64,000 bases of DNA from Exiguobacterium sp018617385 (GTDB lineage: Bacteria; Bacillota; Bacilli; Exiguobacteriales; Exiguobacteriaceae): NCBI RefSeq assembly GCF_018617385.1, contig NZ_JACSKA010000001.1, positions 558,001-622,000 of the forward strand, read 5' to 3'. This document shows, piece after piece, positions 16,996 through 25,501 of this stretch (position 1 is its first letter; the number at the start of each line of letters is the position of its first letter). Made by a program: the position numbers and the translations under genes. The notes under the pieces were generated by a model. It searched no databases and was not told the origin of the DNA. It saw only the letters and a list, made by a program, of their open reading frames with translations.

Positions 16996-17433
16996 ATGCT
17001 CGCACCAACATTTTCATTACCGAACCAAAATGGAGAAATGGTTTCATTAAAGGACTATCTCGGCAAGAAAGTCGTTTTATACTTCTATCCTCGAGATTCG
17101 ACACCTGGTTGTACGACGGAGGCATGCGATTTCCGCGATGCGTTGCCGAAGATGGAAGGCGCGGTCGTCCTTGGGGTATCGGCCGACAGTCAAAAGAAAC
17201 ATCAAAACTTTATCGCCAAGAATGACCTCCCATTTGATTTGCTCGTCGACGAGGATCATGAAGTGTCCGAGCTCTATGGTGTCTGGCAGTTGAAGAAAAA
17301 TTACGGGAAAGAATATTACGGCATCGTCCGTTCGACTTTCTTGATCAACGAGGACGGCTATATCGAAGCGGAGTGGCGCAACGTCAAAGTGAATGGGCAC
17401 GTCGAAGAAGTCGTGGCTGCCATTCGTTCGTAA
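16996..17433 (+). CDS. bcp: Thioredoxin-dependent peroxiredoxin Bcp
   Basis: The 145-residue protein shows the AhpC/TSA fold motifs LYFYPRDSTPGCTTEACDF, with peroxidatic C39 and a second cysteine at C44 as in atypical 2-Cys Bcp/PrxQ enzymes. It reduces H2O2 and organic peroxides using thioredoxin. The start at 16996 follows AAGGAGG; the in-frame ATG at 16942 lies inside the lipoprotein gene. Second gene of a two-gene unit ended by a strong terminator. Confidence 0.95.
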   Translation: MLAPTFSLPNQNGEMVSLKDYLGKKVVLYFYPRDSTPGCTTEACDFRDALPKMEGAVVLGVSADSQKKHQNFIAKNDLPFDLLVDEDHEVSELYGVWQLKKNYGKEYYGIVRSTFLINEDGYIEAEWRNVKVNGHVEEVVAAIRS

Positions 17434-17469
17434 CACGAGAAACTGAAGGCAAGGTCATGAACGGTTTCA

Positions 17470-17502
17470 GACTGTAGACTATATAGGTCTACAGTCTTTT
17501 TT
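17470..17502 (+). terminator. Terminator after bcp
   Basis: GACTGTAGAC / GTCTACAGTC 10-bp stem and six T. Confidence 0.92.
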
Positions 17503-17503
17503 G

Positions 17504-17568
17504 TACCCAAGCTAGGCACAGCTCGCTTTCCGTTCCCTTAGGAGTCTCGCCTACCCGTACTTGGTCGT
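17504..17568. repeat. Possible remnant of a Bacillales interspersed repeat
   Basis: The minus strand reads AGGCGAGACTCCTAAGG, then GAACGGAAAGCGAGC. This resembles the GGCGAGACTCCT...GGGAACAGCGAG core of short repeats scattered through Bacillus-type genomes. The ends CCAAG and CTTGG are inverted. Identification is from memory of that core motif; a second copy is not present in this window. Confidence 0.3.
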
Positions 17569-17876
17569 TGCTATCAAGCCGCATCGAACGTGCTTTATAC
17601 GGTTACAACCAATCCATTTCTGATCGAGATACAGTCTATCGATTAACGATTCGTATTGATCATGAAATCTGTGCTCATGCAGTTGAATATATATTACAAT
17701 CATATTTCGAAATAAATTTTAAGATTCTTGTAGATACAAGGTCTCAGGGAAAATATTACAATTATATAACATGTTGAAAGCGCTTTCTTCATGTGGGCTA
17801 CCTTGACTCGATTGTGAATGTTCTGAAAAATATAGGGAGAGCGCTCAAATCAAGAACGTAGGAGGAGAGCAACACG
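17569..17876. other. AT-rich leader region of the alanine symporter gene
   Basis: About 300 nt, markedly AT-rich in its middle. It holds a 69-codon open frame without a ribosome binding site (not called), a cre-like box at 17775, and a second GAGCGCTC-type half box near 17837. No further gene is visible. Confidence 0.5.
17775..17788. promoter_or_regulatory. cre-like box upstream of the alanine symporter
   Basis: TGAAAGCGCTTTCT matches the CcpA box consensus at 13 of 14 positions, about 90 nt before the start codon of the symporter gene. Confidence 0.65.
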
Positions 17877-19238
17877 GTGAATCAAATTGAAAGTTGGCTG
17901 ACGAGTTTATCCAATCTCGTCTGGGGGCCACATCTACTCATATTACTTGTCGGGACAGGGATTTTCCTGACCGTCCGTCTCGGATTTATCCAAGTGACGC
18001 GACTTGGGGTCGGTCTGAAAGAGGCGTTTATTCCGAAATCAGAACAGCCAAAGAAAAAGCAACGCGGGGACATCTCGCATTTCCAAGCACTCATGACGGC
18101 ATTGGCGGCCACGGTCGGTACGGGAAACATGGTCGGTGTCGCGACGGCGATCGTCCTCGGGGGACCGGGTGCTGTCGTTTGGATGTGGTTATCCGGTTTT
18201 GTCGGGATGGCGACGAAATACGCCGAGGCCATCCTGGCGGTCAAATATCGTGTCGTCGATGAACGCGGTGAGATTGCCGGGGGTCCGATGTACTACTTAG
18301 AACACGGCTTGAAGAAAAAATGGCTCGGCGTCTTGTTCGCCGTCTTTGCATCGGTCGCAGCCTTTGGGATTGGGAACGGGGTCCAAACGAACTCGATCAG
18401 TCTCGCCTTGAACAACTCGTTCAACGTCCCAATGGTTGTGACAGGGATCGTCATGATGGCGGTCACGGCATTCGTCATTTTAGGTGGTGTCAAATCAATC
18501 GGAAAAGTCGTCGGAATCTTCGTCCCGTTCATGATTTTTGCATATGTCGGGAGCGGGCTCGTGATTCTCATCATGAACCTTGAATTGGTACCAGGTGCCT
18601 TGTCGACGATGTTCTCGAGCACATTCAGTGCCGAAGCCATCGGCGGGGGTGCGTTAGGTGCCGCGATTCGCTACGGGGTCGCGCGCGGTGTGTTTTCTAA
18701 CGAGGCAGGACTTGGATCTGCACCGATTGCGGCTGCGGCAGCGAAGACCGATTTCCCGGGACGTCAAGCACTCGTCTCGATGACACAAGTGTTGATCGAC
18801 ACGCTCATCGTCTGTTCCATCACGGGACTCACCATCGTCATGGGCGGTCAATATACGGAAGGGCTTGAAGGGATTGCCTTGACGCAAGCCTCGTTCGCTT
18901 ACTTCTTAGGGCCGATCGGTGAAATCATCGTGACGATCTCGCTCGTCTTCTTCGCCTATTCGACCGTCCTCGGCTGGTGTTATTACGGCGAACGTTCAGC
19001 GTACTATCTACTTGGGGAAAAAGTGATCGTCCCGTATCGTGTCCTCTATATTTTAGTCGCGGGACTCGGTGCGATGACGACGAACTTGAATTTGATCTGG
19101 TCGATCTCGGATGTGTTCAACGGTCTCATGGCCATCCCGAACTTGATTGGACTCTTGTTCCTCTCCGGTGTGGTCGTCGCGGAAACGAAACGATTCGAAC
19201 TCGAACGGAAAAAAGAAGGGCAGTCCTCTGCCGCTTGA
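17877..19238 (+). CDS. Sodium:alanine/glycine symporter (AGCS family)
   Basis: The 453-residue protein has about ten transmembrane segments and AGCS hallmarks, including GTGNMVGVATAIVLGGPGAVVWMW near residues 81-104 and NEAGLGSAPIAAAAA near 275. AGCS carriers import alanine or glycine with sodium (AlsT/DagA type). The start is GTG with AGGAGGAGAG in front. The cre-like box upstream suggests carbon control. A bidirectional terminator follows. Confidence 0.95.
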   Translation: MNQIESWLTSLSNLVWGPHLLILLVGTGIFLTVRLGFIQVTRLGVGLKEAFIPKSEQPKKKQRGDISHFQALMTALAATVGTGNMVGVATAIVLGGPGAVVWMWLSGFVGMATKYAEAILAVKYRVVDERGEIAGGPMYYLEHGLKKKWLGVLFAVFASVAAFGIGNGVQTNSISLALNNSFNVPMVVTGIVMMAVTAFVILGGVKSIGKVVGIFVPFMIFAYVGSGLVILIMNLELVPGALSTMFSSTFSAEAIGGGALGAAIRYGVARGVFSNEAGLGSAPIAAAAAKTDFPGRQALVSMTQVLIDTLIVCSITGLTIVMGGQYTEGLEGIALTQASFAYFLGPIGEIIVTISLVFFAYSTVLGWCYYGERSAYYLLGEKVIVPYRVLYILVAGLGAMTTNLNLIWSISDVFNGLMAIPNLIGLLFLSGVVVAETKRFELERKKEGQSSAA

Positions 19239-19242
19239 TGAG

Positions 19243-19276
19243 AAAACCCGCCGGACAGCACGTGTCGGCGGGTTTT
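19243..19276. terminator. Bidirectional terminator
   Basis: AAAACCCGCCG / CGGCGGGTTTT stem between the convergent symporter and chemotaxis receptor genes. Confidence 0.9.
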
Positions 19277-19278
19277 TG

Positions 19279-20982
19279 TCATACCTTGAATTGGCGAATC
19301 AGTGAATCGAGTTCTTCCATCTTTTGTTGCGACTGTTCCGTCGCATGGTTCAATTCGGCGAAACGTTCGACGGACATCGTCACTTTTTCAGCGATTTCTT
19401 GCGTACCGAGCGCTCCGTTGTTGACGGTCGTCGCAACGTCCTGGATGACACCGATCATGTTCGACGTCAATTGTTCGAGCTCCCCGGCAGCGGCGGCAAA
19501 CTCGGTCGCAGTCGTTTCAAAGCGACCTGCGTCCTCGCTATATTGTCCGGCTGCCTCTTCAAGTTGGTCATAATCTTTCAAGACGTTCGTGTCGAGGAAG
19601 TGGAGCATCTGTCCTGAGCTTTCATTCAAATGATCGACCGAATGAAGGACGGTCGTCGAGATGACTTGAATGCGTTCGACGGTCGCCCGGCTCGTCTCGG
19701 CGAGTTTTCGAATCTCGTCGGCGACGACGGCGAATCCGCGTCCGGCCTCTCCGGCACGTGCCGCTTCGATCGAGGCATTGAGCGACAAGAGGTTCGTCTG
19801 TGCGGCGATGTCGAGGATGTCGTTCGTGAGCGTCGCGATCTCACGGACGGCTTTCGCATCTTGCATCGCTTTCTCCAAGTTCGTGCGTGTCGATTGAAGG
19901 ACGCTGATGGCGTTCTCTTTCGCTTCCACCGCGTGTGACTTGAGGGAGAGGGCACGCTCATCGATTTGTCTCGCTTCGGTTTTCCGCTCATCGGCCATCG
20001 TCACGATATGATGAATCGTCCGCTCCATATCCGAGGCGGAAGCGTTCATCTCTTGCGCGCTGGCGGCCGTCTGTTGCATACCGGCTGTCAAGTCTTCTGT
20101 CGTCGCAGCGGTTGTCGTCATATACGTGTCGAGCTCTTTCAACTCTTCATACATATGGGTCGATTGTTTCGTCACGCCGGTCGTCACGTCGTTCACTTGA
20201 AGAATCAACTGACGCAAGTTGGCGATGAACTGGTTGAAGTCACGTGCGAGTCCGGCGAACTCGTCACGGCGCTTCACAGGAATGGATGTCGTCAAATCGC
20301 CATCGCTCGTGGCGAGCTCATGCATCTTCGTCTTGAACTCTTTGAGTGGCTCAAAGATGGAGCGGAAGATGAAGAGCATCATGAGGATCGTCATGACAGC
20401 GGCGACACCCAGTACGATGAAGAGCGTTAGACGGACTTGTTCGAACAATTCTGCGGCAGCGGCCGTATCCGATTGAATCTCTTCGCGGTTCAAGTTGACG
20501 AGAAGACCGAGAGAGTTCGAAAGTGTATCGGCACTTGCCGTTGCCGTGTCGCGAATGTACGCCTCTGCCGCCTCTGCACCGTCTTCGTTTGAAATACGAA
20601 TGAGTTCATTCATGACCGTTTGGAAGTTATCCCAATTCATACTGGCTTCATCGAAGAGCTGTTGATCCTCTTCCATGATAATCGTCGCTTCATATCCGTC
20701 CATCCGTTGTTCCAAAATGGCGACGGATGCCTGAATGTCCCGTTCGATGTTTTGTTTCGTCACCGCGTCATCCACGAGGGCGTGACGAATCAAATGACGA
20801 CGAATTTCAAGCAATTGCTTATCGACTTGATGAATCTGGTCCATGCCTGGAACCCAGGAGATGGTCATGTCACGTTGTGCTTCTTTTTCCAGGTTCAATG
20901 CGTATAGCGAGTAACCGCTTACACCAAGAAGCAACACAAACATGATGCTAAACGCAGTGATGAGTTTATTCCGAATCGACAT
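19279..20982 (-). CDS. Methyl-accepting chemotaxis protein
   Basis: The 567-residue receptor has a signal-anchor helix (about 8-30), an extracellular four-helix-bundle sensor (about 31-185), and a second TM (about 187-210). A HAMP domain (about 211-265) and a long coiled-coil signalling domain follow, with the conserved tip TNLLSLNASIEAARAGEAGRGFAVVADEIRKLA. It relays ligand binding to CheA/CheW. AAGGAGG precedes the ATG and a sigma-A-type promoter lies 60-85 nt upstream. It indicates a motile organism. The ligand is unknown. Confidence 0.95.
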   Translation of the reverse strand: MSIRNKLITAFSIMFVLLLGVSGYSLYALNLEKEAQRDMTISWVPGMDQIHQVDKQLLEIRRHLIRHALVDDAVTKQNIERDIQASVAILEQRMDGYEATIIMEEDQQLFDEASMNWDNFQTVMNELIRISNEDGAEAAEAYIRDTATASADTLSNSLGLLVNLNREEIQSDTAAAAELFEQVRLTLFIVLGVAAVMTILMMLFIFRSIFEPLKEFKTKMHELATSDGDLTTSIPVKRRDEFAGLARDFNQFIANLRQLILQVNDVTTGVTKQSTHMYEELKELDTYMTTTAATTEDLTAGMQQTAASAQEMNASASDMERTIHHIVTMADERKTEARQIDERALSLKSHAVEAKENAISVLQSTRTNLEKAMQDAKAVREIATLTNDILDIAAQTNLLSLNASIEAARAGEAGRGFAVVADEIRKLAETSRATVERIQVISTTVLHSVDHLNESSGQMLHFLDTNVLKDYDQLEEAAGQYSEDAGRFETTATEFAAAAGELEQLTSNMIGVIQDVATTVNNGALGTQEIAEKVTMSVERFAELNHATEQSQQKMEELDSLIRQFKV

Positions 20983-21039
20983 ACGATTCCTCCTTACGAA
21001 TCTTTTCTATCTTTAGCATAATCAGAATCGCACATCGAC

Positions 21040-21067
21040 CGTATAGCTGATTTCGAAAGCGGGTCAA
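21040..21067 (-). promoter_or_regulatory. Promoter of the chemotaxis receptor gene
   Basis: On the minus strand TTGACC (21062-21067), 16-nt spacer, TATACG (21040-21045). No sigma-D (TAAA / GCCGATAT) pattern was found. Confidence 0.5.
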
Positions 21068-21149
21068 TATTCGAGATGGATTCCCCTAGTTTCTTAAAAA
21101 GGAGACATTTTCTCACAAGATAGATTTCCTTTTTTGTCTTATGAAAAAG

Positions 21150-21158
21150 TGGTATGAT
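21150..21158 (+). promoter_or_regulatory. Extended -10 promoter of gatCAB
   Basis: TGGTATGAT, a TG-extended -10 element, 39 nt before the gatC start; the -35 region is a T-run without a good match. Confidence 0.5.
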
Positions 21159-21196
21159 AATGAACGATGTATTGAAAACTGTTGGAGGTGGGAATT

Positions 21197-21487
21197 TTGG
21201 CTCGTATTACAGAAGCTGAAGTTCGGCACGTCGCCGGACTTGCCCGACTTGCGATCACAGATGAAGAAGTGACGCACTTCACGGAGCAATTGACAAAAAT
21301 TCTCGAGTTCGCCGAGCAACTCGATGAGCTGGATACAACGGGTGTCGAACCGACGACCCATGCCCTAGATTTGAAAAACGTACTACGCAAAGACGAGGTC
21401 CGTCCATCGCTTCCACGTGAGGAAGTCGAACGGATGGCACCTGACTGGGAGAACGGTCAAGTCCGTGTCCCTGCGGTCTTTGAGTAA
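21197..21487 (+). CDS. gatC: Asp-tRNA(Asn)/Glu-tRNA(Gln) amidotransferase subunit C
   Basis: The 96-residue subunit begins ARITEAEVRHVAGLARLAI as in other Firmicute GatC proteins. The start is a TTG at 21197 with GGAGG 8 nt upstream; the in-frame TTG at 21182 overlaps that ribosome binding site and is rejected. GatC holds GatA and GatB together. First gene of gatCAB. Confidence 0.95.
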   Translation: MARITEAEVRHVAGLARLAITDEEVTHFTEQLTKILEFAEQLDELDTTGVEPTTHALDLKNVLRKDEVRPSLPREEVERMAPDWENGQVRVPAVFE

Positions 21488-21498
21488 GGAGGCCTTTC

Positions 21499-22941
21499 AT
21501 GAGTTTATTTGACCACGGTGTAGCGAAACTGCATACGTTATTAAAAGAAGGCGAAGTCACGGTCACGGACCTCGTTAAAGAATCGTTCGATCGCATCGAA
21601 GCGACGGATGATCAAATCGGTGCGTTTTTGACGCTCAATGAGGATGCGTTCGAGCAAGCGAAGCGCATGGATGAGCTTGCGAAAACATCAGACAACCCGC
21701 TCTTTGGGATGCCAATCGGTGTGAAAGACAACATCGTCACAAAAGGGATGCGGACGACATGTGCCTCGACATTCCTCGAGAACTTCGTCCCGGCACACGA
21801 TGCGACGGTCGTCGAGCGTCTTCATGATGCCGGTGCCGTTACAATCGGAAAGTTGAACATGGACGAGTTCGCGATGGGTTCATCAAACGAGAATTCGGCG
21901 TTCAAACCGGTCCGCAACCCATGGGACCCGACTCGTGTACCAGGAGGTTCTTCAGGCGGTTCAGCGGCATCGGTCGCAGCTGGGCAAGTCCTCTTCAGCC
22001 TCGGTTCGGATACTGGTGGTTCGATTCGTCAACCAGCCGCATATTGTGGTGTCGTCGGGATGAAGCCGACATACGGTCTCGTCTCACGCTTCGGCCTCGT
22101 CGCCTTCGCATCGTCACTCGACCAAATCGGCCCGCTCACGCGTACCGTTGAAGACAATGCTTACTTATTGAATACGATTGCGGGTCATTGCGACATGGAC
22201 TCGACGTCGGCTGAAGTCGAGGTGCCGGACTATACGGCAGCGCTCAACCAGGATTTGACGGGCATGAAGTTCGCACTTCCGGAAGAGTTCATGGCAGAAG
22301 GTGTTGCGCCTGGCGTCCGTGAACAGATTGAACAAGCGATCGAGACGCTCAAGTCTCTCGGTGCGACGATCGAGACGGTTTCGATTCCGTCTGTGAAGTA
22401 TGCCCTCTCGGCGTACTACTTGCTCGCCTCGTCAGAAGCTTCTTCAAACTTGGCTCGTTTCGACGGTATCCGATATGGACGTCGCGCCGAAGCGGACACG
22501 CTCGACGAAGTGTTCACGTATTCGCGTGAACAAGGGTTCGGGGACGAGGTCAAACGCCGGATCATGCTCGGGACATATGCCCTCAGCTCTGGTTACTACG
22601 ATGCGTTCTACAAGAAAGCCCAACAAGTCCGTACCCTCATGAAGCAGGACTTCGCGAAAGTGTTCGAAGAGTATGATGCCATCGTTGGACCAACTGCTCC
22701 GACGACAGCGTTCAAACTCGGGGAACAGCTCGACGATCCGCTCACGATGTACGCGAACGATATCATGACGATTCCGGTCAACTTGGTCGGTATCCCGGCT
22801 ATCTCAGTTCCGGCAGGTCTTTCAGAAGGTCTCCCGGTCGGTCTTCAAATTATCGGGAACTACTTTGATGAATCAACACTTTACCGCGTGGCCCATGCTT
22901 TTGAACAAGCAAACGGCGGTTTCAAGATGCCACAGCTCTAA
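21499..22941 (+). CDS. gatA: Asp-tRNA(Asn)/Glu-tRNA(Gln) amidotransferase subunit A
   Basis: The 480-residue amidase-signature enzyme has the catalytic Lys in GVKDNI and the Ser-cisSer pair in GGSSGGSAASVAAG. It releases ammonia from glutamine and passes it to GatB for transamidation of mischarged Glu-tRNA(Gln) or Asp-tRNA(Asn). AAGGAGG precedes the ATG, 11 nt after gatC. Confidence 0.98.
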   Translation: MSLFDHGVAKLHTLLKEGEVTVTDLVKESFDRIEATDDQIGAFLTLNEDAFEQAKRMDELAKTSDNPLFGMPIGVKDNIVTKGMRTTCASTFLENFVPAHDATVVERLHDAGAVTIGKLNMDEFAMGSSNENSAFKPVRNPWDPTRVPGGSSGGSAASVAAGQVLFSLGSDTGGSIRQPAAYCGVVGMKPTYGLVSRFGLVAFASSLDQIGPLTRTVEDNAYLLNTIAGHCDMDSTSAEVEVPDYTAALNQDLTGMKFALPEEFMAEGVAPGVREQIEQAIETLKSLGATIETVSIPSVKYALSAYYLLASSEASSNLARFDGIRYGRRAEADTLDEVFTYSREQGFGDEVKRRIMLGTYALSSGYYDAFYKKAQQVRTLMKQDFAKVFEEYDAIVGPTAPTTAFKLGEQLDDPLTMYANDIMTIPVNLVGIPAISVPAGLSEGLPVGLQIIGNYFDESTLYRVAHAFEQANGGFKMPQL

Positions 22942-22953
22942 GGAGGACGTACG

Positions 22954-24384
22954 ATGAACTTTGAAACGATCATCGGGATCGAGGTGCACGCCGAGCTGAG
23001 CACGAAGTCGAAGATTTGGTGTGGCTGCTCACGCACTTACGGTGCCGAAACGAATACACAGACGTGTCCGATTTGCCTCGGACACCCGGGCGTCTTGCCT
23101 AAATTGAACGAAGAAGCGGTCAACCTCGCCATCAAAGCGGCAATGGCACTCAACTGTGAGATTGCGACAGATACGAAGTTCGACCGGAAGAACTACTTCT
23201 ACCCAGACACGCCGAAAGCGTATCAAATCTCACAGTTCGATAAGCCGATCGGTTCAAACGGTCACGTCGACGTCGAAGTGGACGGAGAGATGAAACGATT
23301 CCGCATCGAGCGCGTGCACTTGGAAGAAGATGCCGGGAAGATGAACCATACGGGCGAGAAGCACTCGGTCGTCGACTTCAACCGGACCGGTTCACCACTC
23401 ATCGAGATTGTCAGTGAAGCGGACATGCGCTCACCGAAAGACGCGGTCGCGTATCTCGAGCGCTTAAAAGAAGTCCTTTCGTTCGCTGGCGTCTCGGACG
23501 TCAAGATGGAAGAAGGGTCACTTCGCTGTGACTGTAACATCTCGGTCCGTCCATTCGGGCAGGAGAAGTTCGGTACGAAGACGGAGCTCAAGAACTTGAA
23601 CTCGTTCTCAAACGTCTTGAAGGCGCTCGACTATGAAGAAACGCGTCATCGCAAATTGCTTCTCTCTGGTGGCGTCATGCGTCAAGAGACGCTCCGTTAC
23701 GACGAAGCGGCGAAAAAGACGATTCTCATGCGTGTCAAAGAAGGGGCGGCGGACTACCGTTACTTCCCAGAGCCGGACCTCGTCCGTCTTGAAATCGATG
23801 AGGCATGGAAAGAGCGCATCCGCGCGACGATTCCAGAGATGCCGGCAGCACGTCGTGAACGCTACATGAGCCAATACGGTCTCTCGGCATACGACGCGAA
23901 AGCCCTCACGGCGACGCGTGAGTTCTCGGACTTCTTCGAAGCGACGACAGCGGCCGGTGCGGAGCCGAAAGCGGCAGCGAACTGGCTCATGGGTGAAGTG
24001 CTCGGTCACTTGAACAAGTCGAATGAAACGGTTGAGACGATGAAGTTGACACCGGAATCACTCGCCGAGCTTATCCGCTTGATCGCAGAAGGGACGATTT
24101 CATCGAAAATCGCGAAGCGTGTCTTCACGGCGATGATGGAAGAAGGCGCTGAGCCGAAAGCGTATGTGGAAGCGAACGGACTCGCTCAAATCTCGGACGA
24201 GAACTTGCTCCGTGGCTACATCCTCGAATTGTTCGAGGCGCATCCGCAAATGATCGAAGACTTCAAGAACGGGAAAGACCGTGCGAAAGGCTTCATCATC
24301 GGCCAAATCATGAAACAGACGAAAGGGATGGCGAACCCGGCACTCCTCGATGGATTGTTCCACGAAGAGATCGCAAAACGCTAA
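22954..24384 (+). CDS. gatB: Asp-tRNA(Asn)/Glu-tRNA(Gln) amidotransferase subunit B
   Basis: The 476-residue protein starts NFETIIGIEVHAEL and contains the zinc-site cysteines CGCSRTYGAETNTQTCPIC, the RKNYFYPD motif, and the C-terminal helical YqeY-like tail that docks tRNA. It phosphorylates the Glu/Asp on the mischarged tRNA and aminates it. AAGGAGG before the ATG; third gene of gatCAB, length normal. Confidence 0.98.
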   Translation: MNFETIIGIEVHAELSTKSKIWCGCSRTYGAETNTQTCPICLGHPGVLPKLNEEAVNLAIKAAMALNCEIATDTKFDRKNYFYPDTPKAYQISQFDKPIGSNGHVDVEVDGEMKRFRIERVHLEEDAGKMNHTGEKHSVVDFNRTGSPLIEIVSEADMRSPKDAVAYLERLKEVLSFAGVSDVKMEEGSLRCDCNISVRPFGQEKFGTKTELKNLNSFSNVLKALDYEETRHRKLLLSGGVMRQETLRYDEAAKKTILMRVKEGAADYRYFPEPDLVRLEIDEAWKERIRATIPEMPAARRERYMSQYGLSAYDAKALTATREFSDFFEATTAAGAEPKAAANWLMGEVLGHLNKSNETVETMKLTPESLAELIRLIAEGTISSKIAKRVFTAMMEEGAEPKAYVEANGLAQISDENLLRGYILELFEAHPQMIEDFKNGKDRAKGFIIGQIMKQTKGMANPALLDGLFHEEIAKR

Positions 24385-24390
24385 GCAGGC

Positions 24391-24416
24391 GGCGAGACAC
24401 TTGTGTCTCGCTTTTC
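24391..24416 (+). terminator. Weak terminator after gatB
   Basis: GCGAGACAC / GTGTCTCGC stem with only a two-nucleotide loop as drawn and a short TTTT; readthrough into dagK is likely. Confidence 0.5.
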
Positions 24417-24447
24417 GCTCGAGTTGAGCATAGGGGAGAGAATCAAT

Positions 24448-25446
24448 ATGCAACGGAAACGTGCGCGGGTCATTTATAACCCGACATCTGGTAAAGAAGT
24501 GATCAAACGGGAACTCCCGTACATTTTGAACCGCCTCGAGGATGCGGGTTATGAGACGTCGACGTATGCGACGAAAGCGATTGGTGATGCCACGCTCGAA
24601 GCAAAACGGGCCTCAGCGGCCGAGTTCGACCTCATCATCGCCGCAGGTGGAGACGGGACATTGAACGAAGTCATCTCTGGGCTCGCACCGCTTGAGAATC
24701 GTCCGACAATCGGACTCATTCCGGTCGGGACGACGAACGACTTCGCCCGGGCGATGCGGATTCCACTGAGCGTCGTCGGCGCACTCGACGTCATCTGTGA
24801 TGGGTTCGAGATGCCGGTCGACCTCGGGGAGATCGAAGGCGAGAAAGGTGACATCCATTATTTCATCAATATCGCCGGCGGTGGTATCATGACCGAGCTC
24901 TCGTATGAAGTGCCATCGAAGTTGAAGACGGCACTCGGACAGCTCGCCTATTACGTGAAAGGAATGGAGAAACTACCACTCATCAAACCGACGTATATCG
25001 AACTTGAGCACGATGAAGGAACGTTCCAAGGCGAGGTCATGGTCTTCCTCACATCGAACTCGAACTCGGTCGGTGGATTTGAAAAAATCTCACCACACGC
25101 GTCGTTGAATGACGGGTTGTTCGACCTGTTCATTTTGCGGAAATGTAACTTGTTCGAATTCATCCACGTCGTCCGTCTACTCCTCCGGGGTGAGCACTTA
25201 TCCAGCTCACTCGTCGAGCACGTGAAGACGAGCCGCGTCCGGATGAAGACGACCGAGCCGATGAGTCTCAACATCGACGGCGAGTATGGTGGAGAGTGCA
25301 CAGGTGAGATGCGGAACTTATTCCGTCACTTGACGGTGCTCGCGCCGAACGCCCGGATCCGCGAGATGGAAGATTTGAATGCACAATATGAACGCGAACA
25401 GATGATCAAGCAATTGTTCAATGTTTCGCTCGATAAAGCAGAGTGA
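24448..25446 (+). CDS. dagK: Diacylglycerol/lipid kinase (DgkB type)
   Basis: The 332-residue DAGK-catalytic-domain protein has the GGDGTLNEV nucleotide-binding motif (about 66-74) and TTNDFARA. It phosphorylates diacylglycerol to phosphatidic acid, recycling the diacylglycerol released during lipoteichoic acid synthesis. Start at 24448 follows AGGGGAGAG; a longer frame upstream has no ribosome binding site. The gat-dgkB-yefA order is the same as in Bacillus subtilis, which supports the DgkB call. Confidence 0.93.
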   Translation: MQRKRARVIYNPTSGKEVIKRELPYILNRLEDAGYETSTYATKAIGDATLEAKRASAAEFDLIIAAGGDGTLNEVISGLAPLENRPTIGLIPVGTTNDFARAMRIPLSVVGALDVICDGFEMPVDLGEIEGEKGDIHYFINIAGGGIMTELSYEVPSKLKTALGQLAYYVKGMEKLPLIKPTYIELEHDEGTFQGEVMVFLTSNSNSVGGFEKISPHASLNDGLFDLFILRKCNLFEFIHVVRLLLRGEHLSSSLVEHVKTSRVRMKTTEPMSLNIDGEYGGECTGEMRNLFRHLTVLAPNARIREMEDLNAQYEREQMIKQLFNVSLDKAE

Positions 25447-25450
25447 AAAG

Positions 25451-25482
25451 ATAGGAATGACGACATCAGTCATTCCTATTTG
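25451..25482 (+). terminator. Hairpin between dagK and rlmD
   Basis: ATAGGAATGAC / GTCATTCCTAT 11-bp stem, poor in following T, so at most a partial terminator. Confidence 0.5.
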
Positions 25483-25501
25483 TAATGGAAGGAGCATTCG
25501 T

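Noticed and set aside
17568..17777. 69-codon ORF upstream of the alanine symporter
   Set aside because: No ribosome binding site, starts within the repeat-like segment and shows no protein-like pattern; treated as leader DNA.
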